Source of the DNA: JAMXLO01 sp963832895
GTDB lineage: Bacteria; Pseudomonadota; Alphaproteobacteria; Acetobacterales; Acetobacteraceae
Length of the DNA: 64,000 bases
Reading direction: 5' to 3'
Assembly: GCA_963832895.1 (NCBI GenBank)
Contig: CAWHVQ010000014.1
Coordinates: 62,001-126,000 of the forward strand
Position numbers and translations under genes: made by a program. The notes beneath the pieces are model-generated. The model did no database searches, was not told the origin of the DNA, and was given only the letters and a program-made list of their open reading frames with translations. Of this stretch, positions 42,421 through 50,174 are shown one piece after another (position 1 is the first letter of the stretch; every line of letters starts with the position of its first letter).

Positions 42421-43632
42421 TCATGCAAGAATGTCGATCAGCCCGTCATGTGTCGACAGTGACGAGGTGGGCTGGTTGGATGGCTGCGCGCCGTCCGGAA
42501 GCGCGATGCGGACAGCGGGAGCGAACGGTTGTGGAGAGCGGTCCGGTTGCTGGCCGAACCGCAGGTTAAGCCCCCCGGTGCCCAGGTTGATACCGGAATC
42601 AGCCAGGTGCTGTTCCATCGCACCGCGATTGCGCGAGAAGGCATCGAACGTCTCCGCCCGATCCACCGTCATCTGCACGCCGACCCCACTGTCGTGGAAG
42701 GCCAGCCTGACCTCGACGCGACCCAATTCGGCGGGATGCAGTTGCATAGTGAGTACGTGCGTGCCGTCCTGCACGGCGCGCCCGATCCGCGCCGCCACTG
42801 TCGCGGTGACTTCCGCCGCTGCCTGCGCGGGCAGTGCGGGAGATTCGGAATGGCTGCGCTCCACGCCGGCAATTTGTGGCGCGGCATGCGGCACAGACGA
42901 GCCGAGCGGTGGGGTCTCGATGTTGGTGGCGGCCACGGCTGGCTGCTGCTTCTGTGTCGGCTCGGCAGGCTGCGCCGGCAACAGATCTCCGACAGCACCC
43001 ACCGGCCGCGTTGGCGTTGACGCTGCGTCGTCTGCACCCCACGCAGGCGCAGGCGCAGGCCGAACCGGCAACGCTGGCGCCGCCGTCGGCTGGTCCGACG
43101 GCATGGCGGGCGTCGGCGGCTGCTGCTTCGTCGTGTGGTCGGACGTGGGTGTTGGCGCGCGCGTTTCGTCCCCGCTCGCCGCAGTTGACGCTCGCGGAGT
43201 TTGAAGCCGCGCATCGTGACGATTGGCGGGAGGCGATGGCTTGGCCGGCACCGCCGAGAGCGCCGGTGGCACGCCGGCCACCGGCAACGGCACGGCTCCA
43301 GGCACCACCGCGGGGGCGCCACGCTCGCGCGGTTTGCAAGTGGCCGGCTGCGCTTTGCCTACGCCCGTTTCTGCAGGTGGACGGAGATCGGACTGGCCCG
43401 ACCCGGTCGTGTTGGGCTCCCCCCGGAGCGGCGGCTTTGCTGCCGCTTTTGCACCGGCCGATGCCGGCGGCGGCGAAGCAAGCGCAGGCTGCGGCGGCAC
43501 CGCCTCCTCGGCGCCGGCCGTCAGCCCTGCAATCAGGTCGGTAAAGCCGCCGCCGGCGCGTGCCGGCACGCTCTGCGCGCTTCCCGGGGCCACAGGCACG
43601 GCAGTCTGGCCAAGCACCATTCCGGCCGCCAT
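42421..43632 (-). CDS. fliK: Hook-length control protein FliK
   Basis: The 403-residue protein has a long Pro/Ala-rich, disordered N-terminal ruler region (about 1-270) and the C-terminal FliK domain with HVLTMQLHPAELGRVEVRLA and GVQMTVDRAETFDAFSRNRG, AMEQHLADSGINLG. The C-terminus meets FlhB to switch export specificity. ATG 43632 lies inside the gap after the preceding gene. Operon: unknown gene-fliK-flgD. Confidence 0.88.
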   Translation of the reverse strand: MAAGMVLGQTAVPVAPGSAQSVPARAGGGFTDLIAGLTAGAEEAVPPQPALASPPPASAGAKAAAKPPLRGEPNTTGSGQSDLRPPAETGVGKAQPATCKPRERGAPAVVPGAVPLPVAGVPPALSAVPAKPSPPANRHDARLQTPRASTAASGDETRAPTPTSDHTTKQQPPTPAMPSDQPTAAPALPVRPAPAPAWGADDAASTPTRPVGAVGDLLPAQPAEPTQKQQPAVAATNIETPPLGSSVPHAAPQIAGVERSHSESPALPAQAAAEVTATVAARIGRAVQDGTHVLTMQLHPAELGRVEVRLAFHDSGVGVQMTVDRAETFDAFSRNRGAMEQHLADSGINLGTGGLNLRFGQQPDRSPQPFAPAVRIALPDGAQPSNQPTSSLSTHDGLIDILA

Positions 43633-43640
43633 CGGGCGAC

Positions 43641-44990
43641 CTAGACTGCAGCGGCGAAATTGGCGACCGGCGAATCCAGTTCGTCCAGGCCGGCGCCCAT
43701 GCCAAACCACGCCGCGTTGCCAGCCTCCCGCCCGCTGGCGGCAATACGATGGCAGAATCCCCAGCTCGGGGCCGCAGCGACCACGCTACCGCCGGCCTCT
43801 TTCGCAATGTCAGCTGCCAGCGTGTAGAGTTCGAGTGGCGCCGGCGGCAGCTCGATCAACACCCCCATGCGCCCGCCATCTCCGGCCCGACGCGCGACGA
43901 ACAGCGCCGCATCGCTACCAAGCGATGCGGTGGCAACACGTTGCCCATCGCCGGCCTCGTGGAACACCAGCGCGGACGTGTCCTGGATCGCCTCGCGCAA
44001 GGCGGCAATCGCACGGCGTGGCTCGGGGCAGCCTTCAAGGCCCAACAGCGCGAGCGATGGGCATGTCCGGCGCAGCAATTCCGCACCGACGTGCCAGGAA
44101 GGCGGCAGTTCGCCCGGGCAGGCTTCCGCATCGCCCAGGAAACAGGCCGGAACCGCAGCCAGAGCATCGGCCAGTTGGCTCGCCAGACTGTCCTTGCCCT
44201 CGACGCAGAGATCCGTCAGGGCGAGACGAAGGCCGTCGCTGAGCTCGGCCGGCAGCAACTCGCTGAGATAATCGGTCAGGCCGGCTGCCAGCAGCTGCAG
44301 GCGTGTATCGTCGTCCCAGGCGTCCCAGAATTCGGCCGGAACCGGTTGCGCATTCTGCCCGACCGGCACGGCGGCAACACTTGCGGCCAGTGCCAGCGAC
44401 GGCGGCGCCGACACCAGCGGCCAGACAGTCGCGCCGGTGGTAAACCATTGAATGATGGCCGGTCCCGTGCAGGCCGCCATGCCCGGCAGGTTGCCCGCCT
44501 CGGGGACGATTGTGACGCTCTGCGGCGATGGCATTTCCGGCAGCCACGGTTGTAGCAGCACGCCATCCCCAGCATGTATCAGATTGACCGCGCCAGGTCG
44601 GCCGGTGAGCACACGGCGGACCCGATCCGCCTCGACATGGCGCAGCGTTACCGTTCCGAGCGGGTCGCCAACCAGAACGACCTGGGGATGCCGTGCAACG
44701 ACGATACCGCCCGGCAACAACGCTATGTCGCCAGTCGAGACCTGCCTGATCGGCAGTGTCACGCGCAGGCACTGCAGCCAGTGCGTCCGCTGTTCGGACG
44801 GCAGCTGTGGCCACGCCAGATCGATCCTGCGCAGCAATGCGAGCGACGCAGGATCCCCGAGATCCAGTTCGATCGGCATCCATTCAGGATAATTATTGAG
44901 CGGCAGTCTCGCGCGCCGGGCGCGATCGCTACGTTCGAGCGGCCGAGTTAAATCCGACACATCGACAAAGGACACTCCGATGTCAGCCAT
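43641..44990 (-). CDS. Unknown 449-residue protein upstream of fliK
   Basis: No family is recognised. The protein is soluble, without signal peptide or membrane helix. Residues 70-130 are beta-rich (TLPIRQVSTGDIALLPGGIV, VLVGDPLGTVTLRHVEADR) and faintly recall a SpoA-type fold. The middle has a Cys-containing segment (CFLGDAEACPGELPPSW) and the end is Gly-rich with SWGFCHRIAASGREAGNAAW. Codon use resembles its flagellar neighbours. It ends 8 bases before fliK, so co-expression with fliK and flgD is near certain. A role in hook or C-ring assembly is a guess from position. Confidence 0.6.
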   Translation of the reverse strand: MADIGVSFVDVSDLTRPLERSDRARRARLPLNNYPEWMPIELDLGDPASLALLRRIDLAWPQLPSEQRTHWLQCLRVTLPIRQVSTGDIALLPGGIVVARHPQVVLVGDPLGTVTLRHVEADRVRRVLTGRPGAVNLIHAGDGVLLQPWLPEMPSPQSVTIVPEAGNLPGMAACTGPAIIQWFTTGATVWPLVSAPPSLALAASVAAVPVGQNAQPVPAEFWDAWDDDTRLQLLAAGLTDYLSELLPAELSDGLRLALTDLCVEGKDSLASQLADALAAVPACFLGDAEACPGELPPSWHVGAELLRRTCPSLALLGLEGCPEPRRAIAALREAIQDTSALVFHEAGDGQRVATASLGSDAALFVARRAGDGGRMGVLIELPPAPLELYTLAADIAKEAGGSVVAAAPSWGFCHRIAASGREAGNAAWFGMGAGLDELDSPVANFAAAV

Positions 44991-45100
44991 TCTGGCTATC
45001 GCCCCCTAAACGGTGTGCCGGAGCGGCTTTGCGTCCGGATTGCTCGTGCAACTGAGATCACGCTTACGTGAGATTTATTGCAGCGAGCTTTCAGAATCCC

Positions 45101-45123
45101 CCGCCCGGGTTTGGGCCCGGCGG
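45101..45123. terminator. Strong hairpin downstream of the small lipoprotein gene
   Basis: CCGCC (45101-45105) pairs with GGCGG (45119-45123) and GGG with CCC inside it, around TTTGGG with one bulged C. On the minus strand it lies about 130 bases after the lipoprotein stop. It shares the 263-base gap 44991-45253 with the REP-like element below; nothing else is recognised in that gap. Confidence 0.4.
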
Positions 45124-45154
45124 ACTAAGCCGATCGTCTGTCGCTCAGGCTTAT

Positions 45155-45187
45155 CGTGATGACCGGCCTTGTGCCGGCTATCCATGC
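45155..45187. repeat. REP-like palindrome
   Basis: The sequence GTGATGACCGGCC...GCCGGCTATCCATG has the core CCGGC (45163-45167) and GCCGG (45173-45177) around CTTGT. It is of the GATGACCGGGCTTGTCCCGGTCATCCA type found scattered through alphaproteobacterial genomes. It differs from the palindrome at 19385-19475. Confidence 0.55.
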
Positions 45188-45253
45188 CCTTCTCGGACAC
45201 AGCACTGGCGCACGCGGTCGGGCGAGAAACGGCGGAACTTTTGCTCCGTATGA

Positions 45254-45664
45254 TCAATATGTTGGCGGCACACCCCTCGCCGCCACGGCAATGCCGCTTG
45301 CGGTGGCGTTGTAGCCTAACTGACACGGGCCGATGATACCGCCCGGACCGATAAGCACATCCACGACCGCGGTCGCCTGCATGCGCAGCGCCTTCACCTG
45401 CAGTTGCTGCACGGCATCGCTGGAAGCAGCCGTCGCAGACTCCCCGCAGCCAAAGGCGGATATCGGACCGACCGAGCCAACCCCCAGTGGCGCTGGCATG
45501 CCGAGAGGCAGAACCGGCACATGCACCATCGCATCGAGCGTCGCCTGCGGCGCCCAACTCAGATCGATAACATCCGTCGGCGGAGCGCATCCAACGAGCG
45601 CTGCCACAACGACAAACGACAATGTCGCGTGCCGAACCGACGCTCTGCCGCTGGCTGCATGCAT
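45254..45664 (-). CDS. Small lipoprotein, RcsF/YbjQ-like
   Basis: The 136-residue protein has a lipoprotein signal (SFVVVAALVGC, Cys26) and a compact mature domain. The second half, SDAVQQLQVKALRMQATAVV and GPCQLGYNATASGIAVAARG, has the A-x-x-L-x-x-A-x-x-x-x-A-x-A-V-V pattern and C-terminal Cys of RcsF/YbjQ-like folds. A GTG at 45691 would add nine residues. It is divergent from nasT, with TTGCGAAAT (45678-45686) between. An envelope stress-sensor role is possible but not shown. Confidence 0.5.
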   Translation of the reverse strand: MHAASGRASVRHATLSFVVVAALVGCAPPTDVIDLSWAPQATLDAMVHVPVLPLGMPAPLGVGSVGPISAFGCGESATAASSDAVQQLQVKALRMQATAVVDVLIGPGGIIGPCQLGYNATASGIAVAARGVPPTY

Positions 45665-45809
45665 GCAACTGGCTATATTGCGAAATCGCACGAAAGTCGA
45701 CGACGGCCCTCTCAGCCTCAGTGCCTAGGCCGGTCGGCCTACGGCTCAACGCCCCTCGCTCCCGGCCTGAAGATTGCTTGTGGAATCCAAGCGAAGCTCG
45801 GACGCCTCC

Positions 45810-46385
45810 GTGAAGATCTTGCTGGCCGACGATGATGCGGACCGTGTCCGCCTGTTGATGCAGGCGCTTGATACCGATCCTGGCGTCACAGTCCTTCGCC
45901 TGGCACCCGGCGAAACTCTGCTCGATGCGGTCGCCGCGCACGAGCCACAGGTCGTGCTCGTTGACATGGCGCGCCCGGATCGCGATGCGCTGGAAAGCCT
46001 GCGTCAACTCTCTGCCCAAAATCCCCGCCCGATCGCACTTTTCGTCGACCAGGACGACCCCCGGTTCATGGAGGCAGCCATCGCTGCCGGCGTGTCCTCA
46101 TACAACGTCGCTGGCACGCCGCCGCCCGACGTGAAGCCCATCCTGCGAGCCGCGGTGGCGCTCTTCCGTCAGCACCAGGACACACGCGCGGCACTGCACT
46201 CCGCCGAAGCGAAGCTGGAAGAGCGTGCCGTTATCGATCAGGCGAAGGCGCGCCTGATACGGGAGCGGCGCCTGTCGGAACCGGATGCCTATCACTGGCT
46301 ACGCCGCAACGCGATGAGCAGCGGGCGAAAAATCATCGACGTGGCGCGCCGCGTGCTGCGCGAAGGAGAGGACGCCAAACCATGA
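45810..46385 (+). CDS. nasT: ANTAR-domain antiterminator NasT
   Basis: The 191-residue regulator has a receiver-like domain (KILLADDDADRVRLLMQALD, PQVVLVDMARPDRDALES) and a C-terminal ANTAR RNA-binding domain (KLEERAVIDQAKARLIRERR, LSEPDAYHWLRRNAMSSGRK). In other proteobacteria NasT binds dual-hexaloop leader RNA to allow transcription of nitrate-assimilation genes and is held inactive by NasS when nitrate is absent. The exact start is uncertain: GTG 45810 fits the family, while GTG 45780 and TTG 45774 are in frame. It overlaps nasS by ATGA. Confidence 0.9.
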   Translation: MKILLADDDADRVRLLMQALDTDPGVTVLRLAPGETLLDAVAAHEPQVVLVDMARPDRDALESLRQLSAQNPRPIALFVDQDDPRFMEAAIAAGVSSYNVAGTPPPDVKPILRAAVALFRQHQDTRAALHSAEAKLEERAVIDQAKARLIRERRLSEPDAYHWLRRNAMSSGRKIIDVARRVLREGEDAKP

Positions 46386-47470
46386 CACGAGCGACGGGAG
46401 CGCCGGTGCGATTCGGCTTGCTGCGGCTCGCCGACAGTGCCCCCGTCGTGGTGGCACTGAGGCGCGGCCTGTTCCGTGAGCTCGGTCTCCAGGTCGAGCT
46501 GTCGGTGGAGCCGTCCTGGGCCAATATCGCCGACAAGCTCGCATATGGGCTGCTGGATGCCGCTTCCATGCTGCCACCGCTGGCACTGGCCGCTGCGCTC
46601 GGTCTCCGTGGGCCGCCGGGGCGATTGCTGGTACCGATGGGGCTGAGCAGTGGTGGCAACACCATCACGCTCGGCCGGGTGGCGGCGGAGGCAGTGTTGC
46701 GCCGCGGCGAAGCGCGCGAACCACTGGCAGTCGGTCGGGATTTCGGTGCCTGGTTGCGCGCGCAGCCAACGCCGCCGCGCTTCGCAGTCGTGCATGCGTT
46801 CTCCACCCACAATCTGCTGCTGCGCTATTGGTTGGCGGCGTCCGGGGTCGATCCCGACCGGGACGTCACAGCCGTCGTGATTCCGCCCGAGCAGGTCGAG
46901 GAAGCGCTGGCGGAGGGCCGGATCGCCGGCTTCTGCGCCGGCGCACCATGGGGAGAACTTGCGGAGCAGCGCGGATCAGGCAGGCTCCTACTCGGCACGT
47001 CGGACATCTGGGACAGCCATCCCGAAAAATGCCTGGCCGTCGCGGCGCCCTGGGCGACGGCCAATCCGACGGCGGTCCAGGCGCTGTTGCGCGGCTTGCT
47101 GCAGGCGCAGCGTCTCTGCGAGCAGCCAGGGGCTGGCGCGTCGGTCTCACAGCTGCTGGCGGAGCCGCCGCTGGCCTTGCCCCATGCCGCCTCCCGCGCC
47201 TGCCTTCCGGGCGGTTCGGCAGTGGAGCGAGTCCGCTTCCATGCCGGCATGGCCTGGTTTCCGTGGCGTTCGCATGCTGCCTGGTTCCTGGCGCAGATGC
47301 GTCGCTGGGGATGGCTGGGCGCGGATGTCGACCTGGAACTCACCGCGGAGTGCGTTTATCGGCCCGACTTGCTGACTGCGGCCGTCGCGGCGGAAGGCCT
47401 CCCCTGGCCCGGCGCCGACCACAAGCGCGAGAACGGCTTCTGTGATGGGGCAATTTTCGATCAAGCTTGA
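46382..47470 (+). CDS. nasS: Nitrate sensor NasS (NrtA/CmpA-like)
   Basis: The 362-residue protein is a nitrate-binding periplasmic-protein fold without signal peptide, hence cytosolic: RFGLLRLADSAPVVVALRRG, LAYGLLDAASMLPPLALAAA, VVHAFSTHNLLLRYWLAASG and AGFCAGAPWGELAEQRGSG. These are NrtA/CmpA/NasS features. Coupled to nasT by ATGA, it is expected to bind nitrate or nitrite and release NasT. GGAGAGG precedes the start. It could be mistaken for an ABC transporter substrate-binding protein, but no permease or ATPase gene is near. Confidence 0.85.
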   Translation: MTRATGAPVRFGLLRLADSAPVVVALRRGLFRELGLQVELSVEPSWANIADKLAYGLLDAASMLPPLALAAALGLRGPPGRLLVPMGLSSGGNTITLGRVAAEAVLRRGEAREPLAVGRDFGAWLRAQPTPPRFAVVHAFSTHNLLLRYWLAASGVDPDRDVTAVVIPPEQVEEALAEGRIAGFCAGAPWGELAEQRGSGRLLLGTSDIWDSHPEKCLAVAAPWATANPTAVQALLRGLLQAQRLCEQPGAGASVSQLLAEPPLALPHAASRACLPGGSAVERVRFHAGMAWFPWRSHAAWFLAQMRRWGWLGADVDLELTAECVYRPDLLTAAVAAEGLPWPGADHKRENGFCDGAIFDQA

Positions 47471-47628
47471 TACGAAATAGCCCAATATAAGGTCATAAGC
47501 CTATAATATATCCTATTCGGCCTATAATTTGGGCAGTACCGCCTTTGCGGTTGCCGGCAGGGCGCGCTCATCGGCATGGCATGCAGTTTGCTGCTCTGCA
47601 CAGAGCCAAGCCCAGATGCTTGCGCAAC

Positions 47629-47714
47629 CGGATTTACTCAACGGTGGGTGCAATCCGCAACAGGGAGCAGACCACGCTCCCGGACAGTGACCCGCAGGCC
47701 AACGACGGCCTGTG
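47629..47714 (+). promoter_or_regulatory. Dual-hexaloop ANTAR-type leader upstream of narK
   Basis: Two hairpins with AxxGxx hexaloops lie in the 279-base non-coding leader between nasS and narK. P1: 47629-47657, eleven base pairs with one bulged C, loop AACGGT (47640-47645). P2: 47693-47714, eight base pairs, loop AACGAC (47701-47706). Both loops have A at position 1 and G at position 4, the rule for ANTAR-protein targets. A third hairpin, GGGAGC/GCTCCC (47663-47668, 47676-47681), sits between them. Another, GGACC/GGTCC (47718-47733), lies before the ribosome site. No T-run terminator is visible, so control might be at termination or at translation. With nasT and nasS directly upstream, this is very likely the NasT target. 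Confidence 0.75.
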
Positions 47715-47749
47715 CATGGACCCCTCATGGTCCGCCGGAGCGCTTCCCC

Positions 47750-48957
47750 GTGCCGAAGGCTTTTCTGAAGGCAGGCCACCTGCCCACACTGTTCGCCGCG
47801 TTCCTGTATTTTGACTTCAGCTTCATGGTCTGGGTGCTGCTCGGCCCGCTCGGCGTGGCTATCGCCAAGCAGCTGACCCTGGACCCGCACACAAAGGCCT
47901 GATGGTCGCGACGCCGGTCCTGGCGGGGGCGCTCCTTCGGCTTCCGCTGGGTTTGCTGGTTGACCGCTTCCGTGCCCGACGGGTCGGTATCGGTGCGCAG
48001 ATTCTGGTGATCGCCGGCCTCGTGACGGCCTGGCTCGCCGGTGTCGAGAGCTTCGCCGGGACGTTGCTGCTTGGCATGGTCCTGGGTCTCGCGGGAGCCT
48101 CTTTCGCGGTGGCGTTGCCGCTCGCCTCCGGCTGGTACCCGCCGCAACACCAGGGCACCGCACTGGGCATCGCCGGGGCAGGAAACTCCGGCACCGTGCT
48201 GGCCGCCCTGTTCGCACCAGGGCTCGCCGTTGCCATGGGCTGGCAGAACGTCGTCGGCCTCGCCGCCATTCCGATGTGCGTCGCGCTTGCCGTGTTCCTG
48301 CTGCTCGCCCAGGACAGTCCGAACCCGCCGCCGCCAAGGCCGGTGTCGGCCTACCTGCGCCTCCTGCGCATCGGCGACGCCTGGTGGTTCATGTTCTTCT
48401 ACAGCGTCACTTTCGGTGGCTTCGTCGGCCTCGCTGCGTCGCTGACCATCTACTTCAACGACCAGTACCATCTGCCTGCGGTTATCGCCGGCTACTGCAC
48501 GGCCGCGGTGGTGTTCGTTGGTTCACTGGTGCGCCCGCTCGGTGGCGCGGTGGCTGATCGTGTCGGCGGCGTGCGGGCGCTCAGCCTGATGTACGCCATG
48601 GCTGCGATGGCATTCGCCACCGTGGCCACCGGCATCGCGACGATCTGGCTCGCCATGCCGGTGTTCGTGCTCGGAATGCTGGCCCTCGGCATGGGCAATG
48701 GGGCGGTCTTTCAGCTCGTGCCGCAGCGTTTCAGCCGTGAGATCGGCGTGATGACCGGCCTCGTCGGAATGACCGGCGGGTTGGGCGGTTTCTACCTGGC
48801 ATCGAGTCTCGGCTACTCAAAGCAACTCACCGGCAGCTACGGCGCAGGGTTCCTGGTGTTCGCCCTGCTCGCCGCGACGGCGCTGGTGTGCATCGGCGGC
48901 GTGCGGCGGCGTTGGCGCACCACCTGGCCGGCCGCCTACAGCGCGGCACGCGTCTGA
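47750..48957 (+). CDS. narK: Nitrate/nitrite transporter NarK-type MFS, -1 frameshift as given
   Basis: The first helix (LPTLFAAFLYFDFSFMVWVL, then GPLGVAIAKQLTLDPHTK) is in one frame from GTG 47750, preceded by GGAG. From about 47897 the rest (LMVATPVLAGALLRLPLGLL onward) is one base back. Restoring one G in AAAGGCCTGATGG gives TKGLMVATPVLAG, the family consensus, and a 402-residue, 12-helix transporter. The nitrate-signature type region LGIAGAGNSGTVLAALFAP is present. It imports nitrate for the enzymes encoded downstream. Starts at the later ATG 47902 would lack the first helix. Confidence 0.88.
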
Positions 48958-50174
48958 TGAACGTGCTATCGCGACCACGGCAGCACATCGTCGTCATCGG
49001 CAATGGCATGGCGGGCAGCCGAGCGATTGAAGAGATCATCGCGCGTGCACCCGGCCGGTTCGACATCACAGTGTTCGGTGCTGAACCGCACGGTAGCTAC
49101 AATCGTATCCTGCTGTCGTCGGTGCTGGCCGGCGAGGCGCAATTCGCCGACATCATAACGCATGACGCCGCCTGGTATGCCGGCAACGGCATTGAGCTGA
49201 TCGCCGGCGAGACTGTCTTGGAGATCGATCGCGCTGCCCGCCTGGTTCGCGGCGAGCATGGCGCGGTGCGGGACTACGATGTTCTGCTGCTGGCGACCGG
49301 TTCGGAGCCGGTCACCCTGCCGATACCGGGCGCCAGACTGCCCGGCGCATTCAGCTTCCGCGACATCGCCGACGTCGACGCCATCCGCGCTGCCTGTCAG
49401 GCCGGAGGTCGCGCTGTGGTCATTGGTGGCGGCCTGCTGGGGCTCGAGGCCGCACACGGGCTGCACCGTAACGGCATGGATGTGACGGTCGTGCACCTGA
49501 TGCCGAACCTGATGGAGCGGCAGTTGGACGCTGTCTCGGCCGAACTGCTGGCCGAGACGATTGAGGCACGCGGCGTCACGGTGCTGACTGCGGCGAGCAC
49601 TACCGCCGTGCTAGGTGGCGATCGTGTGCGTGGCGTGTCGCTCGCGAACGGCCGCGACGTCGAAGCTGACATGGTGGTCATGGCAGTGGGCGTGCGCCCA
49701 GCCATCGCTTTGGCCCGAGCCGCCAACGTGGAATACGGCCGCGGTGTGCGTGTGAACGACGTGATGCGCAGCAGCGATCCGTCGATCTACGCCATCGGCG
49801 AGTGCGCCGAACATCGCGGCAATCTCGTCGGCCTGGTCGCGCCGATCTGGGATATGGCGCGCGTCTTCGCCCAACACATCACCGGTGACAACGATGCGCT
49901 CTATGCCGCCACGGCTGTTGGCACACATCTCAAGATAGGCGGGATCGATACCTATTCCGCCGGCGACTTCCTCGGCGATGACACCAGTGACGCGATCGTG
50001 GTCCGCGACATCTCGCGTGGCGTGCACAGACGACTGGTGCTGCGCGACGATCGTGTCGTCGGGATCGCCATGGTGGGCGACGCGCATAACGCCCGCTGGT
50101 ATTTCGATCTGCTCCGAAGCGGCGTCGATGTGTCGCCAATGCGCGATGCCCTGGCATTCGGTTCGCCCGCATGA
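48957..50174 (+). CDS. FAD-dependent NAD(P)H oxidoreductase for nitrate reduction
   Basis: The 405-residue protein has two Rossmann folds: an FAD-binding GNGMAGSRAIEEI near residue 16 and an NAD(P)-binding VIGGGLLGLEAAHGL near 157. It also has YNRILLSSVLAGE and LLLATGSEPVTLPIPG. It resembles the N-terminal part of NADH nitrite reductase NirB and the electron-transfer subunits of assimilatory nitrate reductase. It lacks the siroheme part. Between narK (overlap) and nasA (ATGA overlap), it most probably passes electrons from NAD(P)H to NasA. Confidence 0.85.
   Translation: MNVLSRPRQHIVVIGNGMAGSRAIEEIIARAPGRFDITVFGAEPHGSYNRILLSSVLAGEAQFADIITHDAAWYAGNGIELIAGETVLEIDRAARLVRGEHGAVRDYDVLLLATGSEPVTLPIPGARLPGAFSFRDIADVDAIRAACQAGGRAVVIGGGLLGLEAAHGLHRNGMDVTVVHLMPNLMERQLDAVSAELLAETIEARGVTVLTAASTTAVLGGDRVRGVSLANGRDVEADMVVMAVGVRPAIALARAANVEYGRGVRVNDVMRSSDPSIYAIGECAEHRGNLVGLVAPIWDMARVFAQHITGDNDALYAATAVGTHLKIGGIDTYSAGDFLGDDTSDAIVVRDISRGVHRRLVLRDDRVVGIAMVGDAHNARWYFDLLRSGVDVSPMRDALAFGSPA

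Noticed and set aside
47718..47733. Third ANTAR hexaloop (GGACC-CCTCAT-GGTCC)
   Set aside because: The loop has C at position 1 and C at position 4, so it breaks the AxxGxx rule; it is more likely a downstream regulatory hairpin.
47902..48957. NarK starting at the ATG at 47902
   Set aside because: That start lacks the first membrane helix, which is present one frame away directly upstream with a good ribosome site.
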